Below are positions 12,390 to 21,657 of a stretch of DNA of 64,000 nucleotides, piece by piece; position 1 is the first letter of the stretch, and the number at the start of each line of letters is the position of its first letter. The notes beneath the pieces were generated by a model that was not told the origin of the DNA, did not search any database, and saw only the letters and a program-made list of their open reading frames with translations. The position numbers and the translations under genes are program-made. Source of the DNA: Sulfuriferula sp. (lineage in GTDB: Bacteria > Pseudomonadota > Gammaproteobacteria > Burkholderiales > Sulfuriferulaceae); NCBI GenBank assembly GCA_031291235.1, contig JARLJL010000009.1:124001-188000 (forward strand), in the 5' to 3' direction.

Positions 12390-13985
12390 TCAGCCACGCC
12401 CAGGCAGGGCTAACATCGACTGATTTGCAGGCTGACCGCGAGTCGCACGACGCCCCTCGCTCAGTCTGAACATGCTCACAGCCTGCACCAGCAGACTGGT
12501 TTGATCGCGCAGGCTCTCGGTTGCCGCCGCGGCCTCTTCCACCAGTGCCGAATTCTGCTGGGTCACATCGTCCATATGCGTGATGGCCTGATTAACCTGT
12601 TCAATACCGGCGCTCTGCTCCTGACTCGCGGAAGCAATCTCGCCCATGATATCGGTCACATGCTTAACCGAAGCGACGATCTCGCCCATGGTCTTGCCTG
12701 CTTCGTCCACCAGCTTGCTGCCAGCGTCGACCTTGCCTACCGAGTCTTCTATCAGTTCCTTGATTTCCTTGGCGGCGCTTGCGCTACGTTGCGCCAGACT
12801 GCGTACTTCCGATGCAACCACGGCAAATCCGCGTCCCTGTTCACCTGCACGCGCGGCTTCGACCGCGGCGTTCAACGCCAGAATATTAGTCTGGAAAGCA
12901 ATGCCGTCAATAACGCTGGTAATATCGGCGATTTTGCGCGAGCTGTCCTTGATGGAGGCCATGGTATCGACGACCTCGCCTACAACCTCACCGCCCTTGA
13001 CTGCCACATCGGCAGTCGACGCCACCAATCGGTTGGCCTCGCGCGCATTATCTGCATTCTGCCTGACCGCGCTGGTCAGCTCTTCCATCGAACTGGCCGT
13101 CTCTTCCAGACTCGACGCCTGCGATTCGGTACGGTTCGACAAATCCAGATTACCCGTTGCAATCTCGCGCGAGGCGACGGCGATGGTTTCGGTCGCATGG
13201 CGGATATCGCGAATAGTGACAGTCAGATTCTCGCGCATGGTATTCATCGAAAACAGCAGGCTGGAAGTATCCCCCGGCGCCACATTCACCGATTTGGAAA
13301 AATCGCCGGCGGAAATCGCATGCGCAACTTCAACGGCGTACTCAGGCTCACCGCCCAGCTGTTTCATGATGCTGCGCACCAGCCAGAATGCAATGCCGGT
13401 AGCCGCAGCGAGCGCCACCGCAACGAACGCCAGCGAGATCATCAGCATGCGCTGGCTGAAAGCGATCATATCAGCCTTGGTCTGATCGACATCGGCGCGC
13501 TTGGCCTTGGTAAAGTCCAGCAGATAAGCCCGCATTTTGCGCCAGACGGGCGTTTCATCGCGGCTGACCATGGCAATGGCGGCCGCCTGATCCGTCGCTG
13601 CCAGTGCAGTGATTTTGGCCTGAACGGCACTTTGCTGTTCGCGCAATGCCATCACCGCCTGCAATTTGTCGAGATCCGAGGGACTGGCGGCCGCCAGCTT
13701 CAGCGCCAGTTTACCGGCATCGTTAAACGCCTCGGCGGCTTCATCCAGATTCTTGTACGCTTTCCGATTAGCCGGATCCATCACCACATTACGCAGCGCC
13801 TGGCCCATTTGCAGCCCCTGGGAATACAAACTGTTTCCAGCTTGTGCCAACGCCAGATCCTGTTCGATGAAATGTTCGAACCGGCTCTTGTTGCTCTGCA
13901 TCCCGCTCAATGCCACGCCGAGCGCAATACTGAAAAATACGAATACAGCGCCCATGCTCAGAATTATTCTGGTTTTAAGTTTCAT
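12390..13985 (-). CDS. Methyl-accepting chemotaxis protein
   Basis: The 531-residue receptor has a first membrane helix at about 8-28, a helical periplasmic sensor region, a second membrane helix at about 185-207, a HAMP domain and a long signalling coiled coil. The CheA/CheW-binding tip ([21 protein letters not shown]) is fully kept. There is no C-terminal CheR-tethering pentapeptide; it ends LALPGRG. The ligand cannot be read from sequence. No che genes are nearby. Confidence 0.94.
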   Translation of the reverse strand: MKLKTRIILSMGAVFVFFSIALGVALSGMQSNKSRFEHFIEQDLALAQAGNSLYSQGLQMGQALRNVVMDPANRKAYKNLDEAAEAFNDAGKLALKLAAASPSDLDKLQAVMALREQQSAVQAKITALAATDQAAAIAMVSRDETPVWRKMRAYLLDFTKAKRADVDQTKADMIAFSQRMLMISLAFVAVALAAATGIAFWLVRSIMKQLGGEPEYAVEVAHAISAGDFSKSVNVAPGDTSSLLFSMNTMRENLTVTIRDIRHATETIAVASREIATGNLDLSNRTESQASSLEETASSMEELTSAVRQNADNAREANRLVASTADVAVKGGEVVGEVVDTMASIKDSSRKIADITSVIDGIAFQTNILALNAAVEAARAGEQGRGFAVVASEVRSLAQRSASAAKEIKELIEDSVGKVDAGSKLVDEAGKTMGEIVASVKHVTDIMGEIASASQEQSAGIEQVNQAITHMDDVTQQNSALVEEAAAATESLRDQTSLLVQAVSMFRLSEGRRATRGQPANQSMLALPGRG

Positions 13986-14182
13986 CGCCTACATCTCCTA
14001 GGGTGATATTTGAATTGCCGCTTGATTATTCGTATCTGCGCAGCAACCGGTTTTAATTATTTCTTATCTTATACGATCCCTGAATTAAATCCGCTGTCTC
14101 CAATTTGTAACGCGTTTTTCATTGTCACGTCACCTTGATTGATTACTGTAACGATTCAGACATCAAATTTATGGAGCATGAC

Positions 14183-14938
14183 ATGCTTGAACAACACGCT
14201 ATTGTCCAACCGCGTGCGCGTAATACATTGGCTGTTGCATTAGCCCACAATAGTGCAGAAGTACGGGAAGCGCAACGATTACGTTACAAGGTGTTTGCCG
14301 AGGAAATGGGCGCACATCTGGTTTCAGCTGCCAGCGGCCTGGATCAGGACGAATTCGATTCGGTATGCGATCATCTGATCGTACGCGACACCGGCACCGG
14401 CGAAGTAGTGGGCACTTACCGCATATTGCCGCCGGAACGCGCGGCACAGATCGGCGGTTATTATTCCGAACAGGAATTCGACCTCACCCGCCTTACCTAC
14501 TTGCGCCCGGGCATGGTTGAGATCGGCCGTTCCTGCGTGCACCCTGACTATCGCGGCGGCGCAGTCATTACCCTGCTGTGGTCGGGACTGGCCGATTATT
14601 TGCGCCAGCGCGATTACGATTACCTGATCGGTTGTGCCAGCGTCAGCATGAGCGACGGCGGCCATACTGCAGCCAGCCTGTACAAGAAACTGTCGGGCGA
14701 AGTCCTGAGCCCGGTGGAATGGCGCGTATTTCCGCGCACGTCATTGCCGCTGGAACGGCTGCAGCAGGATCTGAAAGTAATGACCCCATCGCTGATCAAG
14801 GGTTATTTGCGAGTAGGCGCTTACATCTGCGGCGAACCTGCCTGGGATGCCGAATTCAACTGCGCCGATTTCATGATGCTGCTGTCGGTCAAGCAGATGA
14901 ACGAACACTATGCTCGCCATTTTATGAACAAGGCGTGA
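14183..14938 (+). CDS. olsB: L-ornithine N-alpha-acyltransferase (OlsB-like)
   Basis: OlsB moves a 3-hydroxyacyl chain from acyl carrier protein to ornithine, the first step of phosphate-free ornithine lipid synthesis. The hemolysin-like GNAT fold is seen in VREAQRLRYKVFAEEMGA, VVGTYRILPP, EIGRSCVHPDYR and YLIGCASVSM. ATG 14183 is chosen because GGAG lies 6 bases upstream; in-frame ATG 14171 and TTG 14135 are alternatives. An olsA-type acyltransferase follows on the same strand, which supports the assignment. Confidence 0.88.
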   Translation: MLEQHAIVQPRARNTLAVALAHNSAEVREAQRLRYKVFAEEMGAHLVSAASGLDQDEFDSVCDHLIVRDTGTGEVVGTYRILPPERAAQIGGYYSEQEFDLTRLTYLRPGMVEIGRSCVHPDYRGGAVITLLWSGLADYLRQRDYDYLIGCASVSMSDGGHTAASLYKKLSGEVLSPVEWRVFPRTSLPLERLQQDLKVMTPSLIKGYLRVGAYICGEPAWDAEFNCADFMMLLSVKQMNEHYARHFMNKA

Positions 14939-14947
14939 ACGGACTGG

Positions 14948-15060
14948 TCCACGAAACACACGAAAAGCACGAAAATATCAATCTATGCGCTTCCCGGGAG
15001 GCTGCCATCATTTTGAGTTTGCTTTGGTTCTATTCGTGTTTTTTGTGTCTTTCGTGGACA
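14948..15060. repeat. Imperfect inverted-repeat element built from CACGAA units
   Basis: The left arm (14948-14975) is made of spaced CACGAA/CACACGAA units. The right arm (15031-15060) is its near-complement ending TTCGTGGACA. The unit TCCACGAAnnACACGAA recurs between genes in many proteobacterial genomes, and translations of it are often mis-called as small proteins. Here it fills most of the olsB-olsA gap. The transcript would fold into a long hairpin and could affect passage from olsB to olsA. Confidence 0.6.
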
Positions 15061-15138
15061 AAAAAATAATCGTCTCTAGCGATCAATCTCATGCACGATA
15101 TTGCCGCATCCGCGCCGCAATCCGGTAAAATCCGGCAC

Positions 15139-15927
15139 ATGCCATTCATCCGTTATTTCACCGCTTGCTGCATACGTCCATTCCGCGCTTTGGGTTTCGC
15201 CGCTCTGATAATCGGCGGGCTCATCACCCTGGCGCTGCTATTCCCGCTGCTGAATCATAAACGGCGCGGCATCATCGCCAAACACTGGTCCGCGCTGATA
15301 TTGCGCACGATAGGGATACGCCTGCGCGTCACCGGCTCGCCGCCAACCGCTGCGGCATTGATGGTGGCGAATCACGTATCCTGGGCCGACCCTTTTCTGC
15401 TGATCGCCTGTTATCCGGTGCATTTTGTGGCCAAAGCCGAAATCCGCAGCTGGCCTATATTCGGCTGGCTGGCAGCACTGGCCGGAACGATATTCATCCA
15501 GCGCGAACGGCAACGCGACCTGAGCAATGTGGCGCAAATATTCGTATCGCATCTCAACGACGGCAGCGCAGTAGGTATGTTTCCCGAATCGACCACCAGC
15601 GACGGTACCCGGCTGCTGCCGTTCAAGGCCGGACTGTTTCAGGTTGCAGTCAGCGCAGCGGCGGATTGCTATCCGGTCGCATTAAGCTACGACCACCGTG
15701 CCGCAATCTGGATAGACGATATGGGATTTCTGTCGTCTATCTGGCAGGTCATGGCGCAACCGCGCATCACCGCCAGCGTGCATTTCTGCCCGACTATTCC
15801 GTACCGGGGCCAGCATCGGCGCGATCTTGCCGTCGCCAGCGAGGCTGCTATTGCCAGCGCACTGTGCCTGCCAGCCCCGCGCATTCCACCTGAAACACCT
15901 GCCGATCTTCAAGCCGCAAAGCAGTAA
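15139..15927 (+). CDS. olsA: Lyso-ornithine lipid acyltransferase / 1-acylglycerol-3-phosphate acyltransferase family (OlsA-like)
   Basis: The protein has one N-terminal hydrophobic helix and PlsC-family motifs: NHVSWADPFLL (HxxxxD), GTIFIQRERQRD and MFPESTTSDGTRLLPF. Its place after olsB suggests it adds the second acyl chain to lyso-ornithine lipid; PlsC itself remains possible from sequence alone. The ATG at 15139 directly precedes the membrane helix; ATG 15091 would add 16 residues without a clear ribosome-binding site. Its 3' end overlaps the convergent apaH by 80 bp. Confidence 0.8.
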   Translation: MPFIRYFTACCIRPFRALGFAALIIGGLITLALLFPLLNHKRRGIIAKHWSALILRTIGIRLRVTGSPPTAAALMVANHVSWADPFLLIACYPVHFVAKAEIRSWPIFGWLAALAGTIFIQRERQRDLSNVAQIFVSHLNDGSAVGMFPESTTSDGTRLLPFKAGLFQVAVSAAADCYPVALSYDHRAAIWIDDMGFLSSIWQVMAQPRITASVHFCPTIPYRGQHRRDLAVASEAAIASALCLPAPRIPPETPADLQAAKQ

Positions 15928-16669
15928 GCTGCCCGCCCCACAAGCATCCGGTATCCAGCGCGATGCAATCGCTCTCCTCGCGTAAACCCAACGCCGACCA
16001 GTGTCCGAATACGATGGGCGAACCCTCGCTGCGCCGGCCCGGCACCTGAAACCAGGGCAGAAATCCCGTCGGCGGATACGCCGGATCGCCCTTGGTTTTG
16101 AACTCCATTTCGCCTTGCGGCGTGCAGAAACGCAACCGGGTCATAGCATTGGTAATCACCCGCAACCGGTCGTAACCGCGCAGGTCGTCATCCCAGCCTG
16201 CCGGTTTGTTGCCGTACATTTCGCGCAGAAAATCCCGGTAATCCGGACTGCGCAATGCCGCCTCCACCTCGGTCGCCAGCGCCAGCGCCCGGCTTGCCGT
16301 CCATTGCGGCAACAGCCCGGCATGCACCATCAGAAAACCCGCCGCGCTGGCCGCCAGCGGCAAATGCCGCAGCCAGGTCAGCAGCTCCTCCCGGTCGGGT
16401 GCGGTCAGCACGCCGTGCAAGGTATCGCCTGTGTGCGGGGTGGCGTAACCCTCCGACACGGCCAGCAAATGCAGATCGTGATTGCCCAGTATCGCCTTGA
16501 TGTCGTGTTCGCGCGCCCAGCGCAGCACCGCCAGCGAATCCACGCCGCGGTTCACCAGGTCGCCCAGCAGATAAACCTGATCCACGGCAGGATCGAAGGC
16601 AATGCGCAGCAGCAGCTGTTGCAATGCGTCAAAACAACCCTGTAAATCTCCGATGGCATAAGTGCTCAT
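15848..16669 (-). CDS. apaH: Bis(5'-nucleosyl)-tetraphosphatase, symmetrical
   Basis: ApaH splits Ap4A into two ADP. Metallophosphatase motifs are all present: GDLQGC at the start, GDLVNRG, GNHDLHLL, and HAGLLPQW. Length is 273 residues, as usual. The last 26 codons lie opposite the end of olsA, so the two messages share 80 bp of complementary sequence. It is divergent from rep. Confidence 0.95.
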   Translation of the reverse strand: MSTYAIGDLQGCFDALQQLLLRIAFDPAVDQVYLLGDLVNRGVDSLAVLRWAREHDIKAILGNHDLHLLAVSEGYATPHTGDTLHGVLTAPDREELLTWLRHLPLAASAAGFLMVHAGLLPQWTASRALALATEVEAALRSPDYRDFLREMYGNKPAGWDDDLRGYDRLRVITNAMTRLRFCTPQGEMEFKTKGDPAYPPTGFLPWFQVPGRRSEGSPIVFGHWSALGLREESDCIALDTGCLWGGQLTALRLEDRQVFQVECAGLAGTVRWQ

Positions 16670-16705
16670 GTTAAAATGTGTGTCCTGATTAGTTGTCGCC
16701 TATTT

Positions 16706-18694
16706 ATGCTGTCTCATCTTAATGCCCCGCAACGCGAAGCTGTCAAATATCTCGATGGTCCCTTACTGGTTCTGGCGGGTGCGGGTTCGGGCAAGACGCG
16801 CGTCATCACCCAGAAAATCACCTACCTGATCGAGGAATGCGGTTACGCGCCCCACCATATCGCTGCCATTACCTTTACCAACAAGGCAGCGCGCGAAATG
16901 CAGGAACGGGTCAACAAACTGATGCAGGGCAAACCGGCCAAGGGACTGACCGTCTGTACCTTTCACGCACTCGGCGTACAAATTATGCGCCAGGAAGCAT
17001 ATCGTTTAGCTTACAAACCGCAGTTTTCCATCCTCGATTCTGCCGATGCCATGCAGATTGTCAACGAAATCCTGAAAACTACCGACAAACAGGAAATCCG
17101 CCGCGCACTTTGGCGCATCTCGGCATGGAAAAATGCGCTGGTGTCGCCCGATGCCGCCATCAGCACAGCCGAAACCGACCTGGACGGTACCTATGCCAAA
17201 ATCTACCAGCGCTATCAGGATACGCTCAAAGCCTATCAGGCTCTGGATTTCGACGACCTGATTCGCCTGCCGGCCGAACTGTTCGCCTCGGATCCGGAGA
17301 TGCTGGAAAAATGGCGCAAAAAGCTGCGCTATCTGCTCATCGACGAATACCAGGACACCAACGCCTGCCAGTACCAGATCGTCAAACAGCTGTGCGGCGT
17401 CTCCGGCGCGTTTACCGCAGTGGGCGATGACGATCAGGCCATATACGGCTGGCGCGGCGCCGATGTCAAGAATCTACACCAATTGCATGACGATTATCCG
17501 CGCCTCAAGGTGATCCAGCTGACGCAAAATTACCGTTCCACGATACGCATATTGCGCGCCGCCAACAGCGTCATCGCCAACAATACCCGGCTCTACGACA
17601 AACAGTTATGGAGTGAGCACGGCAACGGCGATCCGCTGCAGGTGCTGGCGGCCAAAGACGAAAACGAGGAAGCGCAAAACGTGGTCATGCGCCTGTTGGC
17701 GCACAAATTCGAACATCGCACGCGTTTCGGCGATTATGCCATTCTCTATCGCGGTAATCATCAGGCGCGCGTGTTCGAGCAAATGCTACGCAACGAAAAA
17801 GCGCCCTACGTGATGTCCGGCGGGCAATCGTTCTTCGACAAGGCCGAGATCAAGGACCTGATCGCCTACCTGCGTCTGCTCGCCAACAACGACGACGACC
17901 CGGCGTTCATCCGCGCGGCCACCACGCCCAAGCGCGGCATCGGCCCGACCACACTGGAAAAACTCGGCGAATATGCCGGCCAGCGCAAAATCAACCTGTT
18001 CGAAGCCGCATTCGAAGCCGGATTCCAGACCCGCATCAGCGAACGCCAGCTCGAACCGCTGCTGACCTTCTGCCAGTACATCAATGCGCTGGAAGCCAGA
18101 GTGCGCAACACCCCGGCCAGCGAAATCATGGCCGATCTGCTCAAGGCCATCGATTACGAAGTCTATATTTTCGATAACGACGAAACCCGCGCAGCGCAGA
18201 CCAAATGGACCAACGTCACGGAATTCGTAAGCTGGCTGGGCAAGAAAGGCGAAGCGGATGACAAAAACCTGATCGAGCTAACGCAAACCATCGCGCTGAT
18301 CACCTTGCTGGAGAATCGCAGCGAAGACGAAATCGATGCCGTGCGTTTATCCACCATTCACGCTGCCAAAGGGCTGGAATTCGGTCACGTCTTTCTGGTA
18401 GGGGCGGAAGAAGATATCCTGCCGCACCGCGAATCCGTCGAGAACGGCACGCTGGAAGAAGAGCGTCGCCTGATGTACGTCGCCATCACCCGTGCACAGC
18501 GCTCGCTCACCATCAGCTACTGCAAGCGACGCAAACGTGCCGGCGAGTTGCAAAGCTGCGAGCCGTCGCGCTTCATTGCGGAAATAGCCAGCGACGACAT
18601 ACGCCAGTCCGGGCAGGATGCGGACCCGGTCGCACAGCGCCAGCACGGCAACGACCGGCTGGCAAACATCAAAGCCATGCTGGCGCAAAAATAG
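16706..18694 (+). CDS. rep: ATP-dependent DNA helicase Rep
   Basis: Rep is a superfamily 1A 3'-to-5' helicase that helps forks pass obstacles. Motifs in order are AGAGSGKTRV (Walker A), LLIDEYQDTN, DDDQAIYGWRGA, LTQNYRST, VHLSTIHAAKGLEF-type motif V (seen as VRLSTIHAAKGLEF) and LMYVAITRAQ. ATG 16706 (MLSHLNAPQ) gives 662 residues, near the E. coli length, and matches the family N-terminus. The 10 extra residues from 16676 do not. Confidence 0.95.
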   Translation: MLSHLNAPQREAVKYLDGPLLVLAGAGSGKTRVITQKITYLIEECGYAPHHIAAITFTNKAAREMQERVNKLMQGKPAKGLTVCTFHALGVQIMRQEAYRLAYKPQFSILDSADAMQIVNEILKTTDKQEIRRALWRISAWKNALVSPDAAISTAETDLDGTYAKIYQRYQDTLKAYQALDFDDLIRLPAELFASDPEMLEKWRKKLRYLLIDEYQDTNACQYQIVKQLCGVSGAFTAVGDDDQAIYGWRGADVKNLHQLHDDYPRLKVIQLTQNYRSTIRILRAANSVIANNTRLYDKQLWSEHGNGDPLQVLAAKDENEEAQNVVMRLLAHKFEHRTRFGDYAILYRGNHQARVFEQMLRNEKAPYVMSGGQSFFDKAEIKDLIAYLRLLANNDDDPAFIRAATTPKRGIGPTTLEKLGEYAGQRKINLFEAAFEAGFQTRISERQLEPLLTFCQYINALEARVRNTPASEIMADLLKAIDYEVYIFDNDETRAAQTKWTNVTEFVSWLGKKGEADDKNLIELTQTIALITLLENRSEDEIDAVRLSTIHAAKGLEFGHVFLVGAEEDILPHRESVENGTLEEERRLMYVAITRAQRSLTISYCKRRKRAGELQSCEPSRFIAEIASDDIRQSGQDADPVAQRQHGNDRLANIKAMLAQK

Positions 18695-18714
18695 CAAGAT
18701 AATTACTGTCATCA

Positions 18715-18764
18715 TGTCATGACAAAATGGGCGCCTCTGTGCCGATTTGACATGAAATGACATG
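18715..18764 (+). promoter_or_regulatory. Possible activator sites upstream of the CZB-protein promoter
   Basis: Two related short motifs sit 32-80 bp upstream of the -24/-12 promoter: a perfect palindrome TGTCATGACA at 18715-18724, and TGACATGAAATGACATG at 18748-18764, which contains GACATG twice. Spacing and symmetry would suit sites for a sigma-54 activator. This is inference from layout only. Confidence 0.3.
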
Positions 18765-18795
18765 CCGCCTTCCCTGTATCCCGCTATTCGCGCCA

Positions 18796-18811
18796 TGGCA
18801 TGGAAGTTGCG
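18796..18811 (+). promoter_or_regulatory. Probable sigma-54 (-24/-12) promoter of the CZB-protein gene
   Basis: TGGCATGGAAGTTGCG matches the consensus TGGCACGN4TTGCA with GG and GC at the required spacing. Transcription would begin near 18823, about 55 bp before the ATG at 18877. Sigma-54 control is common for motility and nitrogen genes. Confidence 0.6.
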
Positions 18812-18876
18812 TATTTAATTTCATCAAACTTTTAAAAATCAGGCAGATGTAAATAACTTACGCGTGGAGAACAATT

Positions 18877-19353
18877 ATGGCATCGTGGCTGAAACGTTTA
18901 TTCCAATCAGGTGGCAATACAGACGAAGTCGGCAAGCATTTGGCCGAGCAGCATATCGATTTCGATAGCGGAATCAGCCAGCGCACCGGGCTCGATTTCA
19001 ATGCTGCCATCAATGCCCATATGGCATGGAAAAAGCGGCTGGAAACGCTGCTCGCCAATACCGAAGGCCGCGACGTGCTCGACCCGCTGCATGTCTGCCG
19101 CGACGATCAGTGCGATTTGGGTAAATGGATACACGGCGATGCGGCGCACAGACACGGCGCAAGCGAAGAATACAACCGCTTGCGCAAAGCCCACGCGGAT
19201 TTTCACCAAGCCGCGGCCAAAGTGATTATTCTGGCGCAAGCCGGCAAGGATACGGAAGCGCAGGAAGAATTGCATGCAGGCGAATTCATGCGCAACTCGA
19301 TACGCGTCAAAACCGAACTGTCGCGCATGTATCTCGACCTGGGCGGCGAATAA
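18877..19353 (+). CDS. CZB (chemoreceptor zinc-binding) domain protein
   Basis: The 158-residue soluble protein carries the CZB signature: HMAWKKRL, then CRDDQCDLGKWIHG, then HADFHQAA, giving the 3His/1Cys zinc site found in cytosolic chemoreceptors and some diguanylate cyclases, where it senses zinc or hypochlorous acid. Here it stands alone, without a signalling domain, so it probably acts as an accessory sensor for another protein. A probable sigma-54 promoter lies upstream. It converges on the shortened hemY. Confidence 0.8.
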   Translation: MASWLKRLFQSGGNTDEVGKHLAEQHIDFDSGISQRTGLDFNAAINAHMAWKKRLETLLANTEGRDVLDPLHVCRDDQCDLGKWIHGDAAHRHGASEEYNRLRKAHADFHQAAAKVIILAQAGKDTEAQEELHAGEFMRNSIRVKTELSRMYLDLGGE

Positions 19354-19382
19354 CGCCGATTGCGGCGGGATGCGCTACTGCG

Positions 19383-19844
19383 TTACTTTTTTACACCGGC
19401 TGAATGCCGGGCGGCGATAGCCAGATATTTATCGCGCCTGTCGTGCGCCTGCTGCGCTTCTGCGGCACGCGCGGCGATCAGGGCTGCCAAATGTACGGAC
19501 GCATTCAGCTCGATGGCATGCTGCGCCGCCGACTCCGCTTGCGGGTAGCGCTGCTCCAGATACTCGCTCATGGCCGCCAGCAGGGCCGCCTGCTCCTTAT
19601 GCTGACGTTGCTGTCGGCGAAATGCGCGCACCTGTTGCGGCAGGCTGAGCGTGGCATTGGCCAGCCGGGCAAACATATCCCCCAGCACCAGCAAACCCAG
19701 GAACAGCACCACCAGCAGCGTCAGCGACAGCTCGATACGATACGGCGGGTAAACCAGCACGGCATAACCGGGATCGAATTTCCCGGCCAGCGTAAATCCT
19801 ACCGCCAGCGCAAAAATCAGCAATATCCAGATCAGGATGCGCAT
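19383..19844 (-). CDS. hemY: HemY N-terminal domain protein (short form)
   Basis: The 153-residue protein has two membrane helices (about 3-20 and 40-62) and the HemY_N segment, then the first TPR-like helices ending in RDKYLAIAARHS. Typical proteobacterial HemY is close to 400 residues, with a long TPR region. Here the frame stops after the first repeats, and the next bases belong to the convergent CZB gene. It may be a genuine short variant or a 3' truncation. The start overlaps the hemX stop by 1 bp. HemY proteins are linked to late heme synthesis but are not the protoporphyrinogen oxidase of the same name. Confidence 0.82.
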   Translation of the reverse strand: MRILIWILLIFALAVGFTLAGKFDPGYAVLVYPPYRIELSLTLLVVLFLGLLVLGDMFARLANATLSLPQQVRAFRRQQRQHKEQAALLAAMSEYLEQRYPQAESAAQHAIELNASVHLAALIAARAAEAQQAHDRRDKYLAIAARHSAGVKK

Positions 19845-20881
19845 TATGGCTTGCGCCCCAGGCTACTGGCATGCAACGCCGTGATGCTTTCCGACAGGCT
19901 GGGCAACTGTATGCTGATCGAGCTGTCGATCAGTTTCTCAGTCTGCTTCACAGCATTTTCGGTACGGCTGTCGCGCACGTTGAAATAGCGGGTCAGCCAG
20001 GTTTTGGCGGCTTGCAGATCCGCCTTGTAACTGGTTTCGTCATGCGCCAGCAAAGCAATTCGCGCAGTCAGTAAACGCAATTTCAGATTTTGTCGCAGAA
20101 AATAGCTTTGCTCCGGCGCAAGCAGGGCTGCGTCTGGGGTATCCAGACGGCGAATCTGCACCAGCCCCTTGAGCTCCTGCCATAATTCCAGGCTGAAGCG
20201 CCCCGCCGCATCGACCGGCGCGAGCTGAGGCTGATTTGCCGGCTTGACCGGAATTTCATGATCGCTGGATAACGGCAACTGATCGACCTGCGCAATCAGG
20301 TTATCCAAACGCAGCGTAATCCCTACCGTATCCACTTGCGGCAACATCTGCAGACGCTGGATATCGTTATTCAGGGCGCGGCGCAAATTGGTGAACTGCG
20401 GCTTGTTGATCAGCTGCAGACGGGCATCTGCATTTTGCAAGGCGATGATCGCCGCCTTGACGTTGCCGGCCAGCTGCAATTGCTGATTGGCGGTCAGGAT
20501 CACCTGCTCGATATCGGCCAGCGTCCAGTCGTCGCGGCTTTTGGACATATCGCGGTATAAGGCTTCCAGCGCCTGCTGCTGATTCTGCGAATCGGCCAGC
20601 TTGGCCTGGATCTCGCCCAGCCGCAACGCCATATCGCGACTGTTGTCCGCCGTTTGCCGGCTAAGGATGCGGCTTTCCTGCGCCATCTCGTTGGCGCTGG
20701 TCAGGCGCTGGCTGACTTCCTGACGCATGGTGTTGAGGGCGATACGCGTCTGCCACCACTGCCAGCCCGCGAAGGCAAACGCCAGCAACGCAAAAATCAG
20801 CGCCGGGTTCAAATAATCGCCGAGCTTGTCGAGCCAGTCGGGTTTATCCTGTTTGTCGTCTATATCGCTCATGGATGTCAT
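19844..20881 (-). CDS. hemX: HemX-like membrane protein (uroporphyrinogen-III C-methyltransferase-like by name)
   Basis: The 345-residue protein has a short cytoplasmic N-terminus, one membrane helix near 25-45 and a long helical region. It lacks the methyltransferase motifs, so the usual database name is misleading. Its position between hemD and hemY is the standard one. It overlaps hemD by 4 bp. Its proposed role is in tetrapyrrole synthesis or its organisation at the membrane; the biochemical activity is not settled. Confidence 0.88.
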   Translation of the reverse strand: MTSMSDIDDKQDKPDWLDKLGDYLNPALIFALLAFAFAGWQWWQTRIALNTMRQEVSQRLTSANEMAQESRILSRQTADNSRDMALRLGEIQAKLADSQNQQQALEALYRDMSKSRDDWTLADIEQVILTANQQLQLAGNVKAAIIALQNADARLQLINKPQFTNLRRALNNDIQRLQMLPQVDTVGITLRLDNLIAQVDQLPLSSDHEIPVKPANQPQLAPVDAAGRFSLELWQELKGLVQIRRLDTPDAALLAPEQSYFLRQNLKLRLLTARIALLAHDETSYKADLQAAKTWLTRYFNVRDSRTENAVKQTEKLIDSSISIQLPSLSESITALHASSLGRKP

Positions 20882-21657
20882 TCAGGCTGCTGCGCAAACC
20901 ATTCCGTCATACCTGCAATCAGGCCTTCATCGCCCGGCTCCGTCAATATGCCGTGCTCCAGCCCCAACTCCTGCGCAACGCCGAGTATGCGCTCATGCGG
21001 CACGAACACAGGCGTGGTTTTCAGCCACTGACGTCCGAGCTTGCCCAGCATGTCGTACAAATTGCGCAAGCCTTCCGAGCTGGTGATGGTGACCGCGTTG
21101 ATTTCGTTACGCGACCATTGCCGCAGCAGATTACCGGCATTCACGTCGGGGCGGCTGCGCCGATAGCACTCGGCGTACTCAACCCGCGCGCCGCGCGCCT
21201 CCAGCGTATCGCCCAGCATCTCGCGCCCGCCGTCGCCGCGGAAGATCACCACATGCTTGCCTGCGACCTCCTGCATCTCCGGCATTTCCAGCAGATTCTC
21301 ACTGTCGAAACGCGCGGTCGGCGCAATGATATTCTCGATGCCGAAATGCTTGAGCTCACGGCTGCTGCCTCGCCCTATGGCAGCAATTTGCAAAGCCGGA
21401 GGCAATTCGCGGCGCGACCTGATCAGATTCATCGCCTTGTTGACGGCATTGGGGCTGATAAAAATCGCCATATCCACCGCGTCCAGCCGGTCTATCAACG
21501 CATACAGCGGCGCCAGATCGGCAGTATCCAGTATCTCCAGCACGGGAAACAGCACCGGCTTGCCGTGCGCGGCAATAATCTGCTCGGCCAGCCCCGCAGC
21601 CTGATGCGCCGGGCGGGTAACGAGTATGCCTTTGCCGTTCAACCCGGCGCCCGTCAT
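20878..21657 (-). CDS. hemD: Uroporphyrinogen-III synthase
   Basis: HemD closes hydroxymethylbilane into uroporphyrinogen III. The family is poorly conserved; visible features are the opening [43 protein letters not shown] and the late TSSEGLRNL. It overlaps hemC and hemX by 4 bp each, so all four hem genes are one coupled operon. Confidence 0.92.
   Translation of the reverse strand: MTGAGLNGKGILVTRPAHQAAGLAEQIIAAHGKPVLFPVLEILDTADLAPLYALIDRLDAVDMAIFISPNAVNKAMNLIRSRRELPPALQIAAIGRGSSRELKHFGIENIIAPTARFDSENLLEMPEMQEVAGKHVVIFRGDGGREMLGDTLEARGARVEYAECYRRSRPDVNAGNLLRQWSRNEINAVTITSSEGLRNLYDMLGKLGRQWLKTTPVFVPHERILGVAQELGLEHGILTEPGDEGLIAGMTEWFAQQPE

Noticed and set aside
12501-14006. Long plus-strand frame opposite the chemoreceptor gene
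   Set aside because: It is the antisense shadow of a clear MCP gene and encodes a low-complexity His/Arg-rich product.
14939-15069. Small protein in the olsB-olsA gap rich in His-Glu-Lys
   Set aside because: It is a translation of the CACGAA repeat element, a known source of false gene calls.
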